From assembly GCA_002421845.1 (NCBI GenBank), contig DISL01000025.1:1-14248 (forward strand): 14,248 bases of DNA, given 5' to 3'. The notes below the pieces were generated by a model. It was not told where the DNA came from. It did no database searches and was given only the letters and a program-made list of their open reading frames with translations. Shown here one piece after another: positions 7,010 through 13,787 of this stretch. Source of the stretch: Epsilonproteobacteria bacterium UBA6211. GTDB lineage: Bacteria; Campylobacterota; Campylobacteria; Campylobacterales; Arcobacteraceae. Numbering within the stretch: the stretch's first letter is position 1; every line of letters begins with the position of its first letter. Both the position numbers and the translations under genes were made by a program.

Positions 7010-8212
7010 ATGGTTACATTACAAGATATTAAAGATGCAAGAGTAAGACTTGACGGCATAATACATAAAACCCCTTTGGCTTTAGCACCGAATTTGAGTG
7101 CGGTATGCAATAAAGAAATTTATATAAAAAAAGAGAATTTACAGCTTACCGGCAGTTTTAAACTAAGAGGTGCATTTAATAAAATAGCATTATTAAGTCA
7201 AGAACAAAAAAATGCAGGTGTTGTAGCTTCAAGTGCGGGAAATCATGCGCAAGGTGTAGCATTTGCAGCCAAACATTTCGGTATAGAGGCTACGATTTTT
7301 ATGCCGGAAACTACACCTCTTACAAAAGTTAGCGGTGTAAAAGCTCTAGGTGCAGAGGTAGTATTAAAAGGTAGTAAGTATGATGAAGCTTATGCTTACG
7401 CAAAAGAGTATGCTACAAATCTAAATAAAACATTTGTTCACCCTTATGCAGATGATGAGGTAATAGCAGGGCAGGGTACTATTGCTTTGGAAGTTTTGGA
7501 ACAAATAGAAGATATTGATACTTTTGTAGTCCCTATAGGCGGCGGTGGTCTTATAAGCGGTATAGCAATAGCGGCAAAAGCTATAAATCCAAATATTAAA
7601 GTAATCGGCGTAGTTGCTAGCGGTGCAAGGGCTATGAAAGAGTCTTATGAAGCAAAAACTGCTATAGATTCAATAGATGTAAAAACAATAGCAGACGGTA
7701 TTGCAGTACGTGATATAACACCTAAAATGCTAGATTTAGTGTTGGAATATATTGATGAAGTGGTAGAAGTTGAAGACAAAGAGATAGCAAATGCCATCCT
7801 TTTCTTGCTTGAAAAACAAAAACTTGTGGTAGAAGGTGCAGGAGCTGCAGGAATTGCAGCCGTTATGCACGGAAAAGTTACAAGCGGAGCAAAAATTGCA
7901 TTACCGCTTAGCGGCGGAAACATAGACGTAACTATGCTCTCACTAATAATAGAAAAAGGTCTTGTAAAATCAAGTAGAAAAATGAATCTTATGGTAACAC
8001 TTGTTGATAAACCAGGTTCTTTGACAAGACTTACGGAGATTTTTAGAGATTGTCAGGCAAACATTGTTTATATAGATTACGATAGAAACTCTGTTCAGCT
8101 TGATTTCGGTGATGCTAATATAACCATCTCTTTGGAAACAAAAGGTGAGGCTCATCAAGAAGAGATTCGTGCTATGCTTAAAGCAAACGGTTATAGATTT
8201 AAAGAACTTTAA
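7010..8212 (+). CDS. ilvA: Threonine ammonia-lyase (medium form, single ACT domain)
   Basis: A PLP enzyme (fold type II) that deaminates threonine to 2-oxobutanoate, the first committed step to isoleucine. In 400 residues the catalytic domain shows TGSFKLRGA at 47-55 with Schiff-base Lys51, SSAGNHAQGVA at 74-84 for the cofactor phosphate side, the glycine loop GGGGL at 177-181 and PLSGGNID near 299-306. A single ACT-type domain occupies about 328-400 (MVTLVDKPGSLTRLTEIF at its start). This is the shorter architecture, not the long E. coli IlvA with two regulatory repeats, so allosteric control may differ. The ATG has only a weak ribosome-binding site (AGTAGTAAAA). It is divergent from trmD and 94 bases upstream of atpB. 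A catabolic role is possible, but nothing nearby suggests threonine degradation. Confidence 0.94.
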   Translation: MVTLQDIKDARVRLDGIIHKTPLALAPNLSAVCNKEIYIKKENLQLTGSFKLRGAFNKIALLSQEQKNAGVVASSAGNHAQGVAFAAKHFGIEATIFMPETTPLTKVSGVKALGAEVVLKGSKYDEAYAYAKEYATNLNKTFVHPYADDEVIAGQGTIALEVLEQIEDIDTFVVPIGGGGLISGIAIAAKAINPNIKVIGVVASGARAMKESYEAKTAIDSIDVKTIADGIAVRDITPKMLDLVLEYIDEVVEVEDKEIANAILFLLEKQKLVVEGAGAAGIAAVMHGKVTSGAKIALPLSGGNIDVTMLSLIIEKGLVKSSRKMNLMVTLVDKPGSLTRLTEIFRDCQANIVYIDYDRNSVQLDFGDANITISLETKGEAHQEEIRAMLKANGYRFKEL

Positions 8213-8306
8213 AGTAAAGTTTTTGTAAAATCTCGAACAAAAATAAAAAATTAGGTTAAATCTTAACAATCCTAAGAGGTTAGACCTGAAAATTTAAAGG
8301 AAAAAG

Positions 8307-8990
8307 ATGCAAGATAGAGTATATTTATTGCTTGGCAATATCAGTCATGATCATACTTTTATAATTATGGCACATGTGTTTTTAGTTATAGGTATCGTAT
8401 TTATGATATCAAGAATGGCAACTAAAAAAATGCAATTAGTTCCGACAGGTGCTCAAAACTTAATGGAAGCATACGTAGGTGGTGTTATATCTATAGGTAA
8501 AGATTCTATGGGTGAAGAAAATTCAAGAAAATTTCTTCCTTTGATAGGAACTTTAGGTTTGGTTATAGTAGTTTCTAACTTAATAGGTATTATCCCTATG
8601 TTTGAATCACCTACAAGTAACATTAACTTTACGTTATCATTGGCTTTAATAGTATTTGTATATTACAACTACTTAGGTATTAAGAAAAACGGTTTTGTAA
8701 ACTATTTCAAACACTTTATGGGACCTGTTCCGGCACTTGCTCCGTTGATGTTCCCTATAGAGATAGTTTCTCACCTTTCAAGAATAGTTTCTCTTTCTTT
8801 CAGGCTTTTTGGTAACATCAAAGGTGATGACTTGTTCTTACTTGTATTATTGATGCTTGCTCCTTGGATTTTACCTTTACCTGCATTTTTCTTGTTGTTT
8901 GCTCTGGCATTCTTACAAGGGTTTATATTTATGATTCTTTCATACGTATATATCGCAGGATCAATCATGATGGAAGAAGAGGGACACTAA
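8307..8990 (+). CDS. atpB: F1Fo ATP synthase subunit a
   Basis: Subunit a forms the proton half-channels of the membrane Fo sector and works against the c-ring. The 227-residue product is very hydrophobic with about five membrane helices (near 19-37, 77-99, 106-123, 140-160, 175-215). The family signature LSFRLFGNIKGDD at 163-175 contains the essential Arg166 (equivalent to E. coli Arg210), with NLIGIIP at 91-97 and PIEIVSHLSR at 150-159. AAAGGA lies 5 bases before the ATG. As in other Campylobacterota, atpB stands alone, away from the other atp genes. Its last codons and stop lie in the hairpin at 8981-9023. A possible -10 (TAAAAT at 8226-8231) lies in the 94-base gap upstream. Confidence 0.96.
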   Translation: MQDRVYLLLGNISHDHTFIIMAHVFLVIGIVFMISRMATKKMQLVPTGAQNLMEAYVGGVISIGKDSMGEENSRKFLPLIGTLGLVIVVSNLIGIIPMFESPTSNINFTLSLALIVFVYYNYLGIKKNGFVNYFKHFMGPVPALAPLMFPIEIVSHLSRIVSLSFRLFGNIKGDDLFLLVLLMLAPWILPLPAFFLLFALAFLQGFIFMILSYVYIAGSIMMEEEGH

Positions 8991-9023
8991 GAAAACAACA
9001 ACTGCTTGTTGTTTTCGTGTCCC
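8981..9023 (+). terminator. Long hairpin enclosing the atpB stop codon
   Basis: GAAAACAACAA (8991-9001) pairs perfectly with TTGTTGTTTTC (9006-9016) around a 4-base loop. Outside it, GGGACAC (8981-8987), the last atpB codons, pairs with GTGTCCC (9017-9023). The three unpaired bases between the two stems are exactly the TAA stop codon. The T-rich arm lies in the stem, with no free T run after it, so it may act as an mRNA-end stabiliser or weak terminator instead of a classical rho-independent terminator. Confidence 0.65.
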
Positions 9024-9134
9024 GCAAGACGATGCCCATGTGCGAACGAAGTGAGTACGGGCATACGTCAGGATACTTTGTCCCGCAAGACGATGCCCAT
9101 GTGCGAACGAAGTGAGTAAGGGCATACGTCAGGA
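9019..9134. repeat. Two-copy 55-bp REP-like palindromic repeat
   Basis: Copies at 9019-9073 and 9080-9134 are identical at 54 of 55 bases (C at 9058, A at 9119) and are spaced with a 61-base period. Each can fold: GACGATGCCC pairs with GGGCAT-A-CGTC with one bulged A, and the outer GTCC can pair with the terminal GGA (GGAC after copy 2). The loop contains the motif CGAACGAAGTGAG. The block is richer in GC than its surroundings and has no convincing gene. This is the layout of REP/BIME-like dispersed elements; the family is not identified. Confidence 0.75.
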
Positions 9135-9158
9135 CAGTCTTATATTATAAGAAAAACT

Positions 9159-9190
9159 AAAAAGGAGGACAAATCAATGTTCTCCTTTTT
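9159..9190 (+). terminator. Rho-independent terminator-like hairpin upstream of thiE-like gene
   Basis: AAAAAGGAGGAC (9159-9170) pairs with GTTCTCCTTTTT (9179-9190), 12 bp with one G-U pair, an 8-base loop, and TTATT after it. It ends 16 bases before the ATG of the ThiE/TenI-like gene. It could end atpB transcription after the repeats, or act inside the leader of the downstream run. The A and T arms make it usable on either strand. Confidence 0.75.
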
Positions 9191-9206
9191 TTATTGGCAA
9201 TAAATT

Positions 9207-9761
9207 ATGAAAACCTATTTAATAACAGACCCAAAATATTATACAAACAACCCACAAACTTTTGCCGATACATTATCTAATGCACTCAAAAAACACAAAA
9301 TTGATTATGCTTGTTTTAGAGATAAAAACTCTTCAAACTTAGATGAACTGGTAAAAACCTTTGTAAATATATGTAAAAAGTTGGATATAAACAATATTTT
9401 GATAAACTCTTATATAGATTTGGCTATTAAGCATAGAGCAAAGGGTGTTCATCTTACATCATTACAGTTTGACGAGATAACAAAAGCAAAAAATGCCGGG
9501 CTTTTTGTAGTGGTAAGTTGCCACAGCATAGATGATATTAAAAAAGCCAAAAGCCTTGGAGCGGACGGCGTGACATATTCACCTGTTTTTGAAACTCCAG
9601 ACAAAGGGCGACCTATAGGGCTTGATGCTTTAAACATTGCTAAAGAGTCGGTAAAAGATATTATGATTTTTGCTTTGGGCGGTATTATTACAGATGAACA
9701 GATAGATAGTATCAAAAAAACAAAAGCAGACGGTTTTGCTTCAATAAGATATTTTGTATAA
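9207..9761 (+). CDS. ThiE/TenI-family TIM-barrel protein
   Basis: A 184-residue barrel protein of the thiamine phosphate synthase/thiazole tautomerase superfamily. Family features are the opening strand TYLITDPKYY, CFRDKNSS at 36-43 (position of the pyrophosphate-binding R..K), GVHLTS at 80-85, VVSCHS at 102-107, GADGVTYSPVFETPDKGRPIG at 118-138 (in two pieces, GADGVTYSP and VFETPDKGRPIG) and ALGGI at 156-160. It departs from true ThiE: the IND motif with its magnesium-binding Asp is INS (Ser68), and the HLGQ-D loop is HLTS. The phosphate loop and the conserved His are kept. Function may therefore be TenI-like or another barrel reaction. No TPP riboswitch and no clear ribosome-binding site precede the ATG. 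Its stop overlaps the Shine-Dalgarno of the antitoxin gene. Confidence 0.8.
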   Translation: MKTYLITDPKYYTNNPQTFADTLSNALKKHKIDYACFRDKNSSNLDELVKTFVNICKKLDINNILINSYIDLAIKHRAKGVHLTSLQFDEITKAKNAGLFVVVSCHSIDDIKKAKSLGADGVTYSPVFETPDKGRPIGLDALNIAKESVKDIMIFALGGIITDEQIDSIKKTKADGFASIRYFV

Positions 9762-9771
9762 GGAGTGTTGT

Positions 9772-9978
9772 ATGGGAGTAAATGAAATTATTGAAAGTTC
9801 ATTGGAGTTACCTATTGAACAAAGAGTTGTTTTAGCAGATTTATTAACCCAAAGTTTAAATAACATTGACTTTGAGATAGAAAAAAATTGGGTAACAGAG
9901 GTCAAAAGACGCTTAGATTTATTTGATGCCGGGTTACTGGAAACAATTACCGAGGAACAATTTTTTAATGTTAATTAA
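9772..9978 (+). CDS. Antitoxin of type II TA pair (addiction module component, Unstab_antitox type)
   Basis: A 68-residue protein matching the short antitoxin family usually called addiction module component. The pattern is LELPIEQRVVLADLLTQSL at 11-29, a central Trp40 with Glu and Arg (NWVTEVKRRLDLF), and an acidic tail (TITEEQFF). The ATG at 9772 is chosen over an upstream in-frame TTG at 9754 because AAGGAG (9760-9765) stands 6 bases before it. That ribosome-binding site overlaps the stop of the ThiE/TenI-like gene, which implies co-transcription and coupling. The 3' end overlaps the toxin gene by 11 bases, the usual TA arrangement. It should neutralise the neighbouring toxin and may repress the pair, but no clear operator was seen. 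Confidence 0.85.
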   Translation: MGVNEIIESSLELPIEQRVVLADLLTQSLNNIDFEIEKNWVTEVKRRLDLFDAGLLETITEEQFFNVN

Positions 9979-10258
9979 ATTTTCAAAATTAGCAAAATTT
10001 GATTTTGATGAAGCATACCAATATTATAAAAATGAGAATGATGCTTTAGCAAATAAGTTTAAAAGTGATATTCAGAAATCCATATCAAGGATAAAAAGTT
10101 TTCCTACTCTTTATCCCAAAATAGATGATAGAGTACATAAATGCGTTGCATCAAAATTTCCTTTTACGATTTATTATTTGACGGTTGATGATATAATTTA
10201 TATATTAGCAGTAGCTAATCATTATAAAAATCCTAAATTTTATACAAAGAGATTTTAA
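9968..10258 (+). CDS. RelE/ParE-family toxin
   Basis: A 96-residue toxin of the RelE/ParE superfamily, either an mRNA interferase or a gyrase poison; the sequence does not settle which. Landmarks are FDFDEAYQYYKNEN at 11-24, the amphipathic helix ALANKFKSDIQKSISRI at 26-42, FPTLYPKI at 45-52, FPFTIYYLTVDDIIYILAV at 64-82 and the NHYKNP tail. Many relatives have VRR before the FPF strand and HRRxP at the end; here these are VHK (56-58) and HYKNP (85-89), so some basic residues are lost. The ATG at 9968 overlaps the antitoxin by 11 bases and has GAGGA 11 bases upstream; an earlier in-frame ATG at 9923 lies deep in the antitoxin and is unlikely. It ends 4 bases before metH. Confidence 0.88.
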   Translation: MLIKFSKLAKFDFDEAYQYYKNENDALANKFKSDIQKSISRIKSFPTLYPKIDDRVHKCVASKFPFTIYYLTVDDIIYILAVANHYKNPKFYTKRF

Positions 10259-10262
10259 GAAT

Positions 10263-13200
10263 ATGAATATAAAAGAACAAATATTAGAAATTTTAAACCA
10301 TAGACCGCTTATTATAGATGGTGCTATGGGAACACAGATACAAACATATAAAGTTCCAGATAGTGCTTGGATTTACGAAGGGGAAAACTTAGAGGGGTGT
10401 AATGAGCTTTTAAATATCACCGCACCTGAGATCATCTCCAAAATCCACAATGCCTATGCTTACGCCGATGCAGATATGATAAAAACCAATACATTCGGGA
10501 CAATGCCGTGGGTACTTGATGAATATGGATTGGGTGAGAAAGCGTATGAATTATCAAAACTAGGTGCAAAGCTAGTAAAAGATATATGTGACCAATACTC
10601 AACCCCGTCGAAACCTAGATTTGTTTTAGGCTCTATTGGACCTGGGACTAAGCTTCCAAGTCTTGGACATATCACTTATGATGAGATGTATGAGGGATAC
10701 AAAATAGTTGCTCGTGGTCTTATAGATGGCGGTGTAGATGTATTTTTACTTGAAACTTGTCAAGACCCACTACAAATAAAAGCTGCAATACACGCAATAA
10801 ACGATGTTCAAAAAGAACACTTTACCCTAAATCCCAAATCCCAAATCCCATATCCTATCATGGTAAGCGTAACCATAGAATTAAGCGGTTCGATGCTTAT
10901 AGGTACCGACGCTCAAACTATTACGGCTATATTAGAGCCTTTTGATATATTATCCCTTGGGTTTAACTGCGGTACGGGACCGGAACAAGTGGCAAAACAT
11001 CTAAAGGTATTAAGCCAAAACTATCACGGACTTATCTCAATCCACTCAAATGCAGGGCTTCCACAAAATAAAGGGGGATATACATATTATCCTATGGGTC
11101 CAAATGAGTTTAGTGCTTTACAAAAAGAGTTTTTAGAGCTTGATGGTGTTAGCTTTTTGGGAGGATGTTGCGGTACTACTCCTCAACATATCAAAGCTCT
11201 AAGTGACGCAGTACAAACAACCATACCGAAAAAACCGACAGGTAACCATCCAAAATCACTAGCATCACTTTTTAATACGGTTACTCTAAAACAAGAGCCG
11301 GCTCCCCTTTTGATAGGTGAAAGAAGTAATGCTACGGGAAGCAAGGCTTTTAGGGATTTATTATTAAATAGTGATTATGAGGGAACTTTGAGCGTAGCAC
11401 AAGCCCAAGTACGAAGCGGGGCTCATATCTTAGACGTTAGTGTGGGATTTGCAGGGCGTGATGAGTCCAAAGATATGGATAAAGTAATCTCTATTTATTC
11501 TCAAAAGATACCATTACCTCTTATGCCGGATAGTACCCAAACCAAATCACTAGAAATTGCACTAAAACAAATCGGCGGTAAACCTATAATCAACTCCGTA
11601 AACCTTGAAGATGGGATAGAAAAGTTTGATGAAGTATGCTCTTTGGCTAAGAAATTTGGAGCGAGTTTGGTTTGTCTTGTGATAGATGAAGAGGGTATGG
11701 CAAAAACTGCAAAAAGAAAAGTAGAGGTTGCAGAACGTATTTATCAGTTAGCTACCCAAAAACACAGCATAGACCCAAGAGATTTGGTATTTGATATGCT
11801 TGTTTTTACCGTAGGAAGCGGTGATGATGAGTATAGGGACGCAGCTATTCAAACCATAGATGCAATAAGAGAATTTAGTACAATGCACCCTGAAATCGGT
11901 ACTACTTTGGGACTATCAAATATCAGTTTTGGTCTTAGTGCAAATGCTAGGATTTATCTAAATAGCGTATTTTTACACCACTGCGTAAAAGCAGGGCTTA
12001 CAAGTGCTATAGTAAATGTGGCACATTTGCTTCCTATTGCAAAGATAAGCGAAGAGGATTTAAAAGTTTGTGAAGATTTACTCTTTGACAATAGAAACGA
12101 TGGTGACCCGCTTTTCAAATTTATAGACCATTTTTCTTCCATATCAAAAGTGGATACCGCAAAAGATGACGGATTTGAGCTTTTAAGCAATGAAGAAAAA
12201 GTCAAAAAGCTTTTAATAGACGGGGACAAACAAAGACTTATACCCCTAGTGGATACCATCAAAGATGAAGTATCCCCTGAACTTATAGTAAATGAGTGGT
12301 TGATAGATGGAATGAAAGTAATAGGTGAGCTTTTTGGAAGCGGTGCTATGCAACTCCCTTTTGTTTTGCAAAGTGCAGAGACTATGAAAGCTACCGTTGA
12401 TTTCTTACAACCTTATTTACCGAAAAAAGAAAAAGATAGTAATACTACTTTGGTTCTTGGTACGGTCAAAGGTGATGTTCACGATGTTGGTAAAAATCTT
12501 GTTGATATAATCCTATCAAACAACGGCTTTAAGGTAGTAAATATCGGTATCAAAGCAGATTTAGGTGAGTTTGTAAAAGCACTTAAAGAGCATAATGCAG
12601 ATGCCATAGGTATGAGTGGGCTACTTGTAAAAAGTACGGCTGTGATGAAAGAAAACCTTGAAGAGTTGCAAAAGTTAGGGGTCAAAGTACCTGTACTTCT
12701 AGGTGGGGCAGCACTTACAAAAGGGTTTATTGATGATTTTTGTCGCCCTGTATATGATGGTGATATATTTTATTGTCGTGATGCTTTTGACGGTGTGGTA
12801 TCTATGCAAAGGATAGAAAAAGGGGGTGAGCTTGATACAAGTTTGGACAAAGTAGTAATAGATGAAAACAAAAAAGAGTTTGTCGCAAAAGTGAAAAAAG
12901 CTCCAATTCCGCACTATGATGATATAGTGATGCCATCACCTAAAGAGAAGATTTTAGTACCGCCTTTTTGGGGTAGAAGAGTGCTTAAAATACCACATTT
13001 AGAAGAACTTGCATACAAATGGATAAATCATAGAGTACTTTTCCGCCAAAGATGGGGATATAGAAAAAAAGGGAAAACTACAGAGGAGTTTTTAGAGCAA
13101 GAAGAAAAAGTGGTAAAACCTCTTTATGATAGATTAAAAAATCTATTTTTTGAAAAAGGGTTGTTTGACCCTATAGCACTTTACGGGTATTATCCATGCA

Positions 13201-13787
13201 GACGTGACGGGGATAGTTTACTTATCTTTGATGATGAGTTTATCTATCACAACGGAAATGATATAAGTTCTATGGCATTAGATGATATACGAGATAAAGC
13301 TATCAAAACTATAGAGTTACCGCGAAGCGAGTATATACCACATAGAAATATCGTGGATTATTTTGAAAGCGATAAAATGGATGTGATAGCATTTAGCTGT
13401 GTAAGTGCAGGGAAGATTTTGAGTGAATTTGAAAAAGAGCTATATGATCGTGGTGAATTTAGCGAGTATTATCTTGTGCATGGTTTAGGGGTAGAACTAG
13501 CTGAAGCACTAGCTGAAATAGTACACAAACAAATAAGACTTGACCTTGGAATTGCTAAAAATGAAGGTACAAGCCTAAATGACGTAAGAATGAAACAATA
13601 CACGGGATGTAGGTATTCACCTGGGTATCCAGCGTGTCCTGAGCTTGAACTAAATCGTGAAATATTTGATTTGCTTAACCCGGAGGAGTTTGGTATAACT
13701 CTTAGTGAAACATTCCAAATAGTACCGGAACAAAGTACATGTGCCATAGTCGTACCGCACGATGAAGCTAAGTATTTTGCAATCTAA
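10263..13787 (+). CDS. metH: Cobalamin-dependent methionine synthase MetH
   Basis: MetH transfers a methyl group from 5-methyltetrahydrofolate through cob(I)alamin to homocysteine. The 1174 residues contain all four modules. The homocysteine domain (1-325) has IDGAMGTQIQ at 18-27 and zinc ligands Cys236 (FNCG) and Cys302-Cys303 (GGCCGTTP). The pterin domain (345-600) has IGERSNATGSKAF at 351-363. The cobalamin domains (640-850) have GDVHDVGKN at 737-745 with cobalt ligand His740. The reactivation domain (890-1174) has RLDLGIAKNEG at 1092-1102 and CRYSPGYPACPELE at 1116-1129. Residues 189-198 (LNPKSQIPYP) come from a 7-bp DNA repeat inserted between conserved strands. The ATG has a weak ribosome-binding site and lies 4 bases after the toxin stop; the 3' end is overlapped by the nucleosidase gene. 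Confidence 0.97.
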   Translation: MNIKEQILEILNHRPLIIDGAMGTQIQTYKVPDSAWIYEGENLEGCNELLNITAPEIISKIHNAYAYADADMIKTNTFGTMPWVLDEYGLGEKAYELSKLGAKLVKDICDQYSTPSKPRFVLGSIGPGTKLPSLGHITYDEMYEGYKIVARGLIDGGVDVFLLETCQDPLQIKAAIHAINDVQKEHFTLNPKSQIPYPIMVSVTIELSGSMLIGTDAQTITAILEPFDILSLGFNCGTGPEQVAKHLKVLSQNYHGLISIHSNAGLPQNKGGYTYYPMGPNEFSALQKEFLELDGVSFLGGCCGTTPQHIKALSDAVQTTIPKKPTGNHPKSLASLFNTVTLKQEPAPLLIGERSNATGSKAFRDLLLNSDYEGTLSVAQAQVRSGAHILDVSVGFAGRDESKDMDKVISIYSQKIPLPLMPDSTQTKSLEIALKQIGGKPIINSVNLEDGIEKFDEVCSLAKKFGASLVCLVIDEEGMAKTAKRKVEVAERIYQLATQKHSIDPRDLVFDMLVFTVGSGDDEYRDAAIQTIDAIREFSTMHPEIGTTLGLSNISFGLSANARIYLNSVFLHHCVKAGLTSAIVNVAHLLPIAKISEEDLKVCEDLLFDNRNDGDPLFKFIDHFSSISKVDTAKDDGFELLSNEEKVKKLLIDGDKQRLIPLVDTIKDEVSPELIVNEWLIDGMKVIGELFGSGAMQLPFVLQSAETMKATVDFLQPYLPKKEKDSNTTLVLGTVKGDVHDVGKNLVDIILSNNGFKVVNIGIKADLGEFVKALKEHNADAIGMSGLLVKSTAVMKENLEELQKLGVKVPVLLGGAALTKGFIDDFCRPVYDGDIFYCRDAFDGVVSMQRIEKGGELDTSLDKVVIDENKKEFVAKVKKAPIPHYDDIVMPSPKEKILVPPFWGRRVLKIPHLEELAYKWINHRVLFRQRWGYRKKGKTTEEFLEQEEKVVKPLYDRLKNLFFEKGLFDPIALYGYYPCRRDGDSLLIFDDEFIYHNGNDISSMALDDIRDKAIKTIELPRSEYIPHRNIVDYFESDKMDVIAFSCVSAGKILSEFEKELYDRGEFSEYYLVHGLGVELAEALAEIVHKQIRLDLGIAKNEGTSLNDVRMKQYTGCRYSPGYPACPELELNREIFDLLNPEEFGITLSETFQIVPEQSTCAIVVPHDEAKYFAI
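10822..10856 (+). repeat. 7-bp tandem array inside metH
   Basis: Three perfect AAATCCC units (10829-10849) are flanked in register by degenerate units TTACCCT (10822-10828) and ATATCCT (10850-10856). Three units equal 21 bases, so the frame is kept, and they encode LNPKSQIP. The unit is not a multiple of three, so gain or loss of one unit would break metH. Confidence 0.88.

Noticed and set aside
8205..8225. AACTTT/AAAGTT hairpin at the ilvA stop followed by TTTTG, as a terminator
   Set aside because: The stem is only 6 bp with one GC pair and the T run is short; too weak to call in AT-rich DNA.
7970..8269. Minus-strand open frame over the end of ilvA
   Set aside because: It is the antisense of the ACT domain and the gap after it, with no family resemblance and a composition typical of a mirror frame.
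8251..8275. TTAGG/CCTAA inverted repeat upstream of atpB as an operator or riboswitch
   Set aside because: The arms are 5 bp with an asymmetric interior and match no known regulatory RNA.
8864..9115. Plus-strand open frame running from atpB through the 55-bp repeats
   Set aside because: It overlaps the end of atpB out of frame and its second half is only the repeat translated; there is no ribosome-binding site and no protein-like pattern.
9019..9134. The two 55-bp repeats as a minimal CRISPR array
   Set aside because: The spacing between copies is only 6 bases, the unit is longer than a CRISPR repeat, and there are no cas genes.
9754..9771. TTG at 9754 as the antitoxin start
   Set aside because: It lies inside the thiE-like gene before the AAGGAG ribosome-binding site, which is correctly placed for the ATG at 9772.
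9923..9967. ATG at 9923 as the toxin start
   Set aside because: It would add 15 residues encoded within the antitoxin and unlike any RelE/ParE N-terminus; ATG at 9968 begins the family pattern.
12699..12914. Minus-strand open frame within metH
   Set aside because: It is antisense to the cobalamin domain region and lacks a ribosome-binding site or recognisable domain.
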